From Candidatus Glassiibacteriota bacterium (GTDB lineage Bacteria; Gemmatimonadota; Glassbacteria; GWA2-58-10): DNA of 5,780 nt. The stretch lies in assembly GCA_016934095.1 (NCBI GenBank), contig JAFGTO010000125.1, positions 1-5,780 on the forward strand, given 5' to 3'. Positions 1-5,780 of this stretch are shown one piece after another. The first letter of the stretch is position 1. Each line of letters starts with the position of its first letter. Both the position numbers and the translations under genes were made by a program. Below the pieces are notes generated by a model. That model saw only the letters and a list, made by a program, of their open reading frames with translations, was not told where the DNA came from and did no database searches.

Positions 1-2864
1 AGCCGCCCGGCGAGGACTGCCACGTGCCTGCAGTGCAGCAGACTGCCCAGCACCGAGCCGTAGCGCACCAGCTCGAAATCGCGCCTGGGCAGCGACTCCA
101 CCCTGGACTCGATGACAGACTGGATGCGGTTGGGCAGGCCGATCCGCTTCAAGGAGTCCTCATCCAGCCGCAGCAGGCTGCCGTCCCGCACGTAGGCGAT
201 CTCTTTCTCCAGGAGCTTGCCGCAGAACTCGATAATGAAAAAGGGGTTGTTCTCCAGCCCCCCCCTGACCCGGTCGAGAAGCGATTCCGGAAGCCCGGCC
301 CCGAGGTCCACTCCCAGGGCGATCCTGGTCAGCAGCTCGACCGCGGCGGCCCCCAGCGGGTCTACCCGCAAAACTTCTGCGGAGCCGCCTGCTCCTCCGG
401 CCGGCCCGCCTGTCAAAGCTTCAAGCTGCCCGGGCTTTCGTGCGCTGACACAGACGACCAGGCCTCTTTCCACCCGCTGCCGCAGGAACCGCAGCAGTTT
501 CAAGGTCTCCCTGTCCGCCCACTGCAAGTCGTCCAGGCAGAGCAGCAGCCCCTTGCCGGAGAGGGATATCAGGTGCTCGACCAGGTCGGCCACCCGCTCG
601 AAGAAGATGTTGCGCCGGGCCTCCGGGCTCAGGCTCCCGGGAAGGTTCTGCGGGTCGGCCAGGCCCAGGAACGAGGCGATGACCGGGGCCTGCTCCACTG
701 CCTCCAGAGAGTCCGGCAGCCCGGAAAGGACGCGAGCGATTTTTTTCAGCGCCCCGCTGTGGTCATCCTGCGGCGTGATACCGAACACCTGCTCGGTCAA
801 CAGGCGGATAAAAGAATGGTAGGGCACGGCCGCCGAGCCGGCCGGGGTTTCTTTTCCACCGCCCTGACGAGGCCGGGCTTCCTGGTACCAGCTCAGGCAC
901 TCGCCGAAAAGCACTTTCCAGCCCTGTTTCTGGCACCAGGCCATGATCTCCGCCATCCTGCGGGTCTTGCCCAGCCCGCCCGGGCCGTGAAAGGCCAGCA
1001 GCGCAGTGCCGGCGGCCCGGCCGCTGTTTACAGCCTCCAGGATCTTGAGGCAGCGCCGCAGCAAGCCGTCCCTGCTCATCTGCGAGATCTTCTCCACCAG
1101 CTTGCCTTCCACGGTCGCCAGCGGCAATTGCCGCAGGCGGGCGGTAAAATCCGCTAGGCTCTCGCTGGCCTGGCGCCCGGCTGCCGAATAAAGCGGCAGC
1201 GGCTCCGAGAACCCCTTGAGAGAGGCACGGGTGAATGGCTCGACCGGCTGGACCAGGTGGCTCAAAGGCCGGTAGCAACCCTCGGTAACCACCAGGGTGC
1301 CGCTCCCGAAGACAAAGCGTCCCTGCCTGCGCTGGAGCGCCTGGGCCACCAGGCGGGCCGCCAGGTTGCAGTCCGGCCCGATAATAGTGTGCTCGTTGTG
1401 GATCAGGTTGTCCCCGACCGGGCCCTGCAGGCACTTGCCGACACTCATCCCGGCGCGCAGGCCGACCCTTTCGCCGAAAGCGCCCCTGAAAGTGCGCAGC
1501 AGGTGGCTCCAGCACTGCCAGAGCACCTCGGAATAGAAGCGGTCGGTCTCCGGAGCGCCCGGCAGCTCCAGCCCCAGGGTAGCCATCAGGTTGAAATCGC
1601 CCAGGGGAAAGATATTGTACTTGTACATCATGCCGTAGCGCAACATCACCTCGTGCACCGCTTCTGCCAGCTCATCCAGCAGCCCTTCCTCATCGATAGT
1701 GAAGTTGACAAAGAGGATCCCCGTATCGTGGATGCGGCTGGAGCGCTCCATGAAAAGCACCGCTTTGTCCGCCTCGGGACCCAGGCTGCGCACCGCCAGG
1801 CCGATAAACTCCTCTCCATAGAGCATGGGGACCAGCTTCTCCAGCCGGCGGGCCGCCTCAGCCAGTCTTGAACCCGGCGGGAGAGGCCTCGCCTGCGGGC
1901 CGCCTGCCGCCGCCTCCGCTTTTGCTCCGCGAGACCCGGCCCGGTCCCGGAAGAGGTGCTCCACTTTCCGGGAGAGGCTCCGGCAGCCGTCAGGCGTGAG
2001 CACCAGCTTATGGAAAGCCCCGAATTTTTTCAGGGCAAAGTCGCGGTCCCTGAGCCAGCCGGATTCCACCAGGCTTTCCAGCGCCCGCAGCGCCGAAGTG
2101 TCCAGGCCGACTCCCTTGCATTCGGCAAGGGACTCGTGCACCTTTTCCTCGCTGCCGCCCAGTTTTTCCGCCGAGGAGACCAGCCGCGCGGTCTCTCCCC
2201 AGGTGATCCGTACCCGGTGCTCCCTGCCGTAGAAGTCCGAGCCGCCCCCGGCCGCGGCTACCACGCAGCCGCTGGCCTTGATCTCGAGTGTCTTGATAAA
2301 GGAATCGATCTGGTCCTGGTGGGGTTTGCCGGCGAGCTTGCGCCCCAGCTCCCGGCGTACCTCGCCGGTGACCCGGCCGAGCAGGGCCCTGAAAGAAAGC
2401 GCGGTCTTCAGGGCGGTCTCGCCGGGGTTGTCCGCCTTGCCGGCCTGGCAGGCCGCGAAGTGGTGCAGCAGGATGCCTATCCGGTTCAGGCAGTAGCGGT
2501 TCAGGATGCCGAGGTTCATGATATCCCCGGCCTCCTGCTTGCCGAAACGGTCTGTGAGGAAAGTCAGCAGGGCGGTAAAGCCGCTGACGTCGAGCATCAG
2601 GAAGAAGTCCGGCTTCCGTGCGCCGCTGCCGCCGAGGTAGGCTATGACAGCATCGCCCCCGCGCTCGGTGATCCCGAACTCCGGCCTGGAGGCTGGTACG
2701 AAAAGCTCCAAGGCCGAAACCACCCGCTCCAGGTAGTCCGCAGCCGCGGCCGGCTCCCCGGGCCGCGTCGGTTTTTCACCGGGAAGGCTGCTGCTCAAGG
2801 CAGGATGATAAACCGACAGTATCCTGTGCAGCAGGTCGCGCTGAGGTTGGGAAATACCGTGCAT
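1..2864 (-). CDS. Tandem class III nucleotidyl-cyclase-like / AAA_16 (STAND) ATPase protein, soluble adenylyl cyclase-like; 3' end outside window
   Basis: Open frame of 954 codons from ATG 2864 to the window edge, without a stop. An in-frame TAA lies 17 codons upstream and no other start codon intervenes, so the start is firm; the ribosome site is weak (GGAAAG). Domain order: C1 cyclase-like region at about 55-240 with LDVSGFT at 91-97 (D92); linker; C2 cyclase-like domain at about 380-550 with GILFVNFT at 383-390, PLGDFNLMA at 420-428 and GPDCNLAARL at 496-505 (N500, R504). The NTPase follows, with Walker A GPGGLGKT at 627-634, Walker B LLLCLDDLQWAD at 773-784, NNPFFIIEF at 872-880 and a LPNRIQSVIESRV segment at 911-923, typical of AAA_16/MalT-like ATPases. 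No signal peptide or membrane segment is seen, so it is probably cytoplasmic. Known relatives (ADCY10 and bacterial homologues) make cAMP, often with C-terminal TPRs, which would lie beyond the window. Activity here is uncertain: C2 has N387 in place of the first metal Asp and F419 at the usual adenine-binding Lys position, and C1 looks rearranged. Family assignment is secure; substrate and activity are inference. Confidence 0.9.
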   Translation of the reverse strand, partial: MHGISQPQRDLLHRILSVYHPALSSSLPGEKPTRPGEPAAAADYLERVVSALELFVPASRPEFGITERGGDAVIAYLGGSGARKPDFFLMLDVSGFTALLTFLTDRFGKQEAGDIMNLGILNRYCLNRIGILLHHFAACQAGKADNPGETALKTALSFRALLGRVTGEVRRELGRKLAGKPHQDQIDSFIKTLEIKASGCVVAAAGGGSDFYGREHRVRITWGETARLVSSAEKLGGSEEKVHESLAECKGVGLDTSALRALESLVESGWLRDRDFALKKFGAFHKLVLTPDGCRSLSRKVEHLFRDRAGSRGAKAEAAAGGPQARPLPPGSRLAEAARRLEKLVPMLYGEEFIGLAVRSLGPEADKAVLFMERSSRIHDTGILFVNFTIDEEGLLDELAEAVHEVMLRYGMMYKYNIFPLGDFNLMATLGLELPGAPETDRFYSEVLWQCWSHLLRTFRGAFGERVGLRAGMSVGKCLQGPVGDNLIHNEHTIIGPDCNLAARLVAQALQRRQGRFVFGSGTLVVTEGCYRPLSHLVQPVEPFTRASLKGFSEPLPLYSAAGRQASESLADFTARLRQLPLATVEGKLVEKISQMSRDGLLRRCLKILEAVNSGRAAGTALLAFHGPGGLGKTRRMAEIMAWCQKQGWKVLFGECLSWYQEARPRQGGGKETPAGSAAVPYHSFIRLLTEQVFGITPQDDHSGALKKIARVLSGLPDSLEAVEQAPVIASFLGLADPQNLPGSLSPEARRNIFFERVADLVEHLISLSGKGLLLCLDDLQWADRETLKLLRFLRQRVERGLVVCVSARKPGQLEALTGGPAGGAGGSAEVLRVDPLGAAAVELLTRIALGVDLGAGLPESLLDRVRGGLENNPFFIIEFCGKLLEKEIAYVRDGSLLRLDEDSLKRIGLPNRIQSVIESRVESLPRRDFELVRYGSVLGSLLHCRHVAVLAGR

Positions 2865-2886
2865 CTTCTTTCCGGGAGTACTGTCC

Positions 2887-2908
2887 GGTCCGGCCGTGGA
2901 CCGGCCGT
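2887..2908. repeat. Tandem 11-bp direct repeat with internal inverted repeat
   Basis: Two adjacent 11-bp units, GGTCCGGCCGT (2887-2897) and GGACCGGCCGT (2898-2908), differ at one base. Because the difference is T versus A, the junction also forms an inverted repeat: CCGGTCC at 2885-2891 pairs with GGACCGG at 2898-2904 around a 6-base loop. It sits between the L,D-transpeptidase-like gene and the cyclase/ATPase gene, ending 20 bp before the latter's start. It could be an operator, a leader hairpin or simply GC-rich intergenic sequence. There is no T-run, so it is not a standard intrinsic terminator. Confidence 0.55.
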
Positions 2909-2921
2909 AAGGTTATGGCAG

Positions 2922-2935
2922 CCGGGGTACCCCGG
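2922..2935. repeat. 14-bp perfect palindrome in intergenic gap
   Basis: CCGGGGTACCCCGG is a perfect 14-bp palindrome located 27 bp after the stop of the L,D-transpeptidase-like gene. As RNA it would fold only with a tight GUAC loop and a 5-bp GC stem, and it is not followed by a U-tract. It may be a weak pause or termination hairpin, or a dimeric-protein site; neither can be shown from sequence alone. Confidence 0.4.
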
Positions 2936-2961
2936 GCGGCCGGAACGGAAGCGGTCCGGGG

Positions 2962-3906
2962 CTACTGTTGCCTGCTGAAACGCTCTGAAAAGATCTTGAA
3001 TCCATCCGGGGTGCGGGACAGGTAGAGCCATTTCCGGCCCACCGAGCGGAAAAGGCTGGAGTGGTAGTCCTGGATGAAGGAAACCACCACGTAGTCGTGA
3101 TACTGGTAGGCTCTGAGGTCGCTGAGGTCGACCTCTATTTTTTTATAGAGCTTGTTGAGCCTGGTTTTATGGGCGCGGTGCTGGGCCTTGTTCCTGCCCG
3201 AGCCCTGGAAGCGCTCATCGTAGCAGTCCATGTATTCGTCAATCTGCTTGTCGCGCCAGGCTGCAGCCCATTTCCCGGTAAAGTCCCCGACCTGCTTGCG
3301 CCCGGCCTCGAAATCCTCTCCGCTAAAAGTATAAATACTGTCATCTACAATGACCGGGGTGTCGCGCAGCTTGATATAACGGCCCAGGTCGAGGATATCC
3401 TCGTTGGTGACCACCACGCAGCCCTCGGTGTCGTAGCTGATCTCGACCCGGGAGTCGTCATCCACCCCGTGGAGCCAGATGCCGTAGCCGGTCTTGCTGT
3501 TCAGGCGGTCGTAGTCGTTGGGGTAATCCATGGTGAAAGCGCGGATGCCGTATTTCTGCGGCAACTGTTCGTCCTCGAGGATACCGCGGAAGAAGTAGAT
3601 CCCGTTGGGCGTCTTCTTGTCGCCCTCCTTGACCTTGGTCCCGTTGTTGTTCCTGCCGGTGGTGCAGCGGTACTGCTTCACCAGCCGGGGACCATCGGCC
3701 GAAACCCGGTAAAGCCCGATCAACTGGGTTTTCTTATCGACCAGCAGGGCGCAGTTGTCCTGGGAACCGCCCATGTCCAGGATATAGAAAGGGCGCTCCC
3801 CTGCCGACAGCGGGCGGGCAAGCAGCAAAAGGGCCGCCAGCAGCATGCCCGACCGGATGGCCGGGCGTACCGGCTTGAAATGCAGTTTATCTCTTAATCC
3901 AGGCAT
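2962..3906 (-). CDS. Exported L,D-transpeptidase-fold (YkuD) protein with C-terminal NTF2-like domain, Csd6-like
   Basis: 314 residues. A signal peptide is visible: basic stretch 1-20, hydrophobic core 21-30 (MLLAALLLLA), likely cleavage after PLSA (35). I prefer the ATG at 3906 over the Met at residue 21, because the latter would remove all n-region charge, though no clear ribosome site precedes 3906. The YkuD catalytic fold covers about 42-190, with GDKKTPNGIYFF at 95-106, the conserved His in IWLHG (H146) and the nucleophile Cys in TEGCVVVTNEDI (C163); Thr160 stands where many YkuD enzymes have Ser. The C-terminal part, about 205-314 (GKWAAAWRDKQIDEYM onward), reads as an NTF2/SnoaL-like domain. 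That pairing is the architecture of Helicobacter pylori Csd6, a D,L-carboxypeptidase that trims peptidoglycan tetrapeptides and affects cell shape. This protein should therefore act in the envelope on stem peptides; whether it cross-links (transpeptidase) or trims (carboxypeptidase) cannot be decided here. It appears to have its own promoter. Confidence 0.88.
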   Translation of the reverse strand: MPGLRDKLHFKPVRPAIRSGMLLAALLLLARPLSAGERPFYILDMGGSQDNCALLVDKKTQLIGLYRVSADGPRLVKQYRCTTGRNNNGTKVKEGDKKTPNGIYFFRGILEDEQLPQKYGIRAFTMDYPNDYDRLNSKTGYGIWLHGVDDDSRVEISYDTEGCVVVTNEDILDLGRYIKLRDTPVIVDDSIYTFSGEDFEAGRKQVGDFTGKWAAAWRDKQIDEYMDCYDERFQGSGRNKAQHRAHKTRLNKLYKKIEVDLSDLRAYQYHDYVVVSFIQDYHSSLFRSVGRKWLYLSRTPDGFKIFSERFSRQQ

Positions 3907-3952
3907 AACGAGTTACGGTTGACCGGAAAACGGAAAAGAAAATAATTGTATT

Positions 3953-3982
3953 AAAATAACGAATAACAACTGGAATTGTCAA
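3953..3982 (-). promoter_or_regulatory. Sigma70-like promoter for the Csd6-like gene
   Basis: Reading the minus strand, a perfect -35 hexamer TTGACA (3982-3977) is followed by an 18-bp spacer and TATTTT (3958-3953), 4 of 6 matches to TATAAT. The expected transcription start is near 3946, giving a leader of about 40 nt before the ATG at 3906. The gap 3907-4001 is strikingly AT-rich in an otherwise GC-rich window, as expected for a promoter. The -10 is imperfect, so the exact register is uncertain. Confidence 0.6.
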
Positions 3983-4001
3983 AAAAATTGCCGCCTCCTG
4001 C

Positions 4002-4751
4002 CTACTGTCGAGCCTCTCCCGATTCCAGCAGAGAAACGACTTCCCGGCGGCTCAGCCTGCGGCAGCCTCCGGGTTCCAGGCCCTTGAGCGTCAGCGGGCC
4101 GAAGTGCGTGCGCAGCAGGGCAGCCACCTTGAACCCCAGTTGACCGAGCATGCGTTTGACCTGGCGTTTTTCGCCCTGGTGCAGGGTTACCTCGAGGGTA
4201 CCGGAATTCTTCCCGGAGCGCAGCACCCGCACCCTGTCCATCCTCATCTTCCTGCCGTCGACCGTTAGCCCCTCGGTCAGGGGCTTGAGGAGCGAGGCTT
4301 CCGGCCTGCCTTCGACCTCGACCCGGTAGCGCTTGGGCACCTTGAAAGAGGGGTGCGTCAGGCGGTGGGCCAGGTCCCCTGAATCGGTAAAGAGCAGCAG
4401 GCCTTCGCTGTCGCGGTCCAGCCTGCCCACGTAGAGCCACCTGTTCCTGTCGCGCTCGTGCTCCGGGAGCAGATCGTAGACAGTCCGCTTGTTGTGGGGG
4501 TCCGAGGCCGAGGTGACAAAACCGGCGATCTTGTAGAGCAGCAGGCAGGAGGGTGTTTCCGCGGCGGGGTGCACCCTTTCGCCGCAGTATTCCAGCACCT
4601 GGGTCTGCGGGTCGACCCTTACCGCCGGGTCATCTAACACCCGGCCGTCGAGCTTCACCAGACCGAGGCGGATCAGCTCCCCGGCCTTCTTGCGCGAGCA
4701 GATTCCCGCAGCGGCCAGAACTTTCTCAATTTTTTCCGCCCGCTGTCTCAT
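4002..4751 (-). CDS. rluB: 23S rRNA pseudouridine synthase, RsuA/RluB/RluE/RluF family
   Basis: 249 residues, close to the usual family length. An N-terminal S4 RNA-binding domain (about 5-55, with EKVLAAAGICSRKKAGELI) precedes the synthase domain (about 68-235). The catalytic Asp is D112 in GRLDRDSEGLLLFT (109-122). Further family signatures are KRYRVEVEG (140-148) and HQGEKRQVKRMLGQLG (191-206), the basic segment conserved in RsuA/RluB. RluB converts a uridine in the peptidyl-transferase-proximal helix of 23S rRNA (U2605 in E. coli numbering) to pseudouridine. Its place directly after scpAB is the usual one for the RluB branch and supports that choice over RsuA, RluE or RluF, although sequence alone cannot exclude them. 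The ATG overlaps the scpB stop in an ATGA arrangement and has no obvious ribosome site, so translation is probably coupled to scpB. After the stop there is a run of seven Ts on the coding strand but no convincing stem. Confidence 0.93.
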   Translation of the reverse strand: MRQRAEKIEKVLAAAGICSRKKAGELIRLGLVKLDGRVLDDPAVRVDPQTQVLEYCGERVHPAAETPSCLLLYKIAGFVTSASDPHNKRTVYDLLPEHERDRNRWLYVGRLDRDSEGLLLFTDSGDLAHRLTHPSFKVPKRYRVEVEGRPEASLLKPLTEGLTVDGRKMRMDRVRVLRSGKNSGTLEVTLHQGEKRQVKRMLGQLGFKVAALLRTHFGPLTLKGLEPGGCRRLSRREVVSLLESGEARQ

Positions 4752-5365
4752 ATCAGCACTTGCTGGCCGTCCGGCTCTCCGGGCGCCTCGCTTTCGGGTC
4801 CGGGTTCCCCGTTCCCCTCGCCGAGAGATTCTTCCTGCCGAGCCAGGATCACCTGCAGCTCGGACTCCCGCGGCAGGTTCTCCAGGGACTCCAGGCCGAA
4901 ATGGCGCAAAAAACGGGGTGTGGTGCCATAGAGCAGCGGCCTGCCCAGCACCTGCGCGCGGCCGGTGATGGTGATCAGCTTCCTCTCGAGCAGGGTTTTC
5001 AGCACTCCCGAGACATTCACCCCGCGCACTTTTTCGATCTCGGGACGGCTGATCGGCTGGCGGTAGGCCACGATCGCCAGGGTCTCGAGCGCGGGCAGGC
5101 TCAGACGGCCGGCCAGTACCTGACGGCCCAGCCCCTGGACATACGGGCCCAGCTCCCCGATAGTGCGGAACTGGTAGCCGCCGGCGATCTTCAGGATGCG
5201 GAAAGCCCTTTTGCCCTGTTCGTAAGCCCGGTTGAGCGAGGCTACCGCCCGCTCCACCTCCTCAGCCGTAATCCCGGCCGCAGCGGCCAGTTTCCGGGCC
5301 GCAACAGGTTCATCCGAGGCGAATATCATGGCCTCTACAATCATCTCATCGGGAAACTCAGCCAT
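4748..5365 (-). CDS. scpB: Segregation and condensation protein B (ScpB)
   Basis: 205 residues from the ATG at 5365 (MAEFPDEMIVEAMIF). ScpB is the winged-helix dimer that binds the ScpA kleisin and, with Smc, forms the bacterial condensin that organises and segregates the chromosome. Hallmarks in order: IVEAMIFASDEPV at 9-21, GGYQFRT near 62-68, the strongly conserved LSLPALETLAIVAYRQPISRPEIEKVRGV block around residues 88-116, and GRPLLYGTTPRFLRHFGL near 143-160. Two winged-helix domains are expected, at about 5-80 and 85-160. The last 40 or so residues are acidic and low-complexity (rich in E, G, P), a variable tail in this family. I chose 5365 because family homology begins there and a good ribosome site (GAGGAAAGG) precedes it; the frame stays open to an ATG at 5605, but that part overlaps scpA and reads as nonsense. 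It overlaps scpA by 8 bp and rluB by 4 bp. Confidence 0.95.
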   Translation of the reverse strand: MAEFPDEMIVEAMIFASDEPVAARKLAAAAGITAEEVERAVASLNRAYEQGKRAFRILKIAGGYQFRTIGELGPYVQGLGRQVLAGRLSLPALETLAIVAYRQPISRPEIEKVRGVNVSGVLKTLLERKLITITGRAQVLGRPLLYGTTPRFLRHFGLESLENLPRESELQVILARQEESLGEGNGEPGPESEAPGEPDGQQVLI

Positions 5366-5780
5366 TGCCGGCCTTTCCTCTGTCAGGTCCGGGGTCTCCG
5401 GATTGTTTTCCTTCCTCTTCAGTCCCTGCCGGGCCGCCGGGGTCTTTCGACCGCCCGGCCCCGGTTTTCCTGCCTCTCCTGCGGGCGATCCAGATCTCCG
5501 AGAACAGCTCATCCTGCTCGACAACGATCTCGCGGCTGCGTGCCATCTCCAGCAAGGCCACCAGGGTGACCACCAGGAAAATCCGGCTCGCCGGCCCTCC
5601 CGCAACCAGGTCGGAAAAAAGCAGTCTGCCCTTCTTTTTCAACAGCCGGCGGATTTCCCCGACCCGATCGGCCGCGGACACCTGCTCGCGTGCCACCAGG
5701 TGCACCGGCTCAGGCGCAGGAGCCCTGAGCAGCATGCGGCCGAAAGCCAGGATCAGCTCGTTCACCGTGGCCTCGACCTG
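5358..5780 (-). CDS. scpA: Segregation and condensation protein A (ScpA), C-terminal part; 5' end outside window
   Basis: The last 140 residues of ScpA; the frame is open through the right window edge (first codons read QVEAT). A GTG at 5765 is internal, not the true start. ScpA is the kleisin that bridges the two Smc heads and binds the ScpB dimer. The visible part contains the C-terminal winged helix that contacts the Smc cap: the segment VSAADRVGEIRRLLKKKGRLLFSDL, then SRIFLVVTLVALLEMARS, and the ending VVEQDELFSEIWI, which corresponds to the usual FLALLEL...Q...FgdI pattern. After IWIARR the family domain is over, and about 40 further residues form a charged, Gly/Pro-rich tail whose coding sequence runs into the scpB ribosome site and start. 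The 8-bp overlap with scpB suggests coupled translation and balanced subunit production. Confidence 0.93.
   Translation of the reverse strand, partial: QVEATVNELILAFGRMLLRAPAPEPVHLVAREQVSAADRVGEIRRLLKKKGRLLFSDLVAGGPASRIFLVVTLVALLEMARSREIVVEQDELFSEIWIARRRGRKTGAGRSKDPGGPAGTEEEGKQSGDPGPDRGKAGNG
5372..5380 (-). promoter_or_regulatory. scpB: Ribosome binding site of scpB
   Basis: GAGGAAAGG on the minus strand ends 6 bases before the ATG at 5365, inside the last codons of scpA. It is the best Shine-Dalgarno match in the window and decides the scpB start against the longer open frame beginning at 5605. Confidence 0.75.

Noticed and set aside
24..1157. Long plus-strand open frame of 377 codons, with similar long ones at 1257-1871, 1956-2978, 3061-3897 and 4553-5569
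   Set aside because: They lie antisense to genes with clear family motifs, show no recognisable domains and have composition typical of antisense frames in GC-rich DNA.
763..1515. Minus-strand open frame of 250 codons inside the cyclase/ATPase gene
   Set aside because: It is out of frame with the continuous 954-codon frame that carries the C2 domain and Walker A motif; its Gly/Arg/Pro/Ala-rich product has no recognisable motif.
2401..2520. Possible ungapped placement of D145 (in KADNPGE) at the second metal Asp of C1
   Set aside because: Counting from ILNRY puts D145 at the right distance, but the surrounding residues lack the hydrophobic strand pattern of the hairpin and fit the helix-3 lead-in better; GGDAVIAYL at 69-77 is a much better match.
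3983..4001. Intrinsic terminator after rluB
   Set aside because: There is a T-run on the coding strand, but I find no stable stem directly before it; the run rather leads into the -35 element.
3979..4440. Minus-strand frame of 153 codons within rluB
   Set aside because: Shifted-frame shadow of rluB; the Ala/Gly/Arg/Pro-rich product has no motif.
5366..5605. 80-residue N-terminal extension of scpB from the ATG at 5605
   Set aside because: It overlaps scpA coding, has no ScpB-like sequence, and a good ribosome site sits just before the internal ATG at 5365.

Overview
This window is GC-rich (roughly 60% by eye) and densely coding. Every convincing gene lies on the minus strand, so transcription runs from right (5780) to left (1). 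No tRNA, rRNA, CRISPR array, insertion sequence or phage gene is visible. The layout is that of a bacterial chromosome. The order scpA-scpB-rluB occurs in many phyla. Together with a large cyclase/ATPase and a Csd6-like envelope enzyme it would fit a GC-rich, probably diderm, environmental lineage, but the phylum cannot be fixed from this sequence.

Right part (5780 to 4002): a tightly coupled housekeeping cluster. It holds the C-terminal part of scpA (kleisin of the Smc-ScpAB chromosome-segregation complex, cut by the window edge), complete scpB (overlaps scpA by 8 bp) and complete rluB (23S rRNA pseudouridine synthase of the RsuA/RluB family, overlaps scpB by 4 bp). The overlaps imply one transcript with translational coupling.

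Middle (4001 to 2865): an AT-rich gap of about 95 bp carries a good promoter candidate with a perfect TTGACA. It drives an exported YkuD-fold enzyme with a C-terminal NTF2-like domain, the architecture of Helicobacter Csd6, which trims peptidoglycan peptides. A 97-bp GC-rich gap with a near-perfect tandem 11-bp repeat and a 14-bp palindrome follows.

Left part (2864 to 1): one uninterrupted reading frame of 954 codons that runs off the window. I translated it completely and found no stop. It encodes a large multidomain protein: two class III nucleotidyl-cyclase-like domains (C1, C2), then a STAND/AAA_16-type NTPase. This is the architecture of animal soluble adenylyl cyclase (ADCY10) and many bacterial relatives. 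The most interesting observation is in C1. The beta2-beta3 hairpin that normally carries the second metal aspartate (GDA motif) is missing from its usual place after the second helix, but a very good match (GGDAVIAYL) sits in front of the first strand (LDVSGFT). If real, C1 is segment-permuted and still supplies both metal aspartates (D71, D92), while C2 supplies the transition-state Asn/Arg pair (N500, R504). That would give one composite active site, as in ADCY10.
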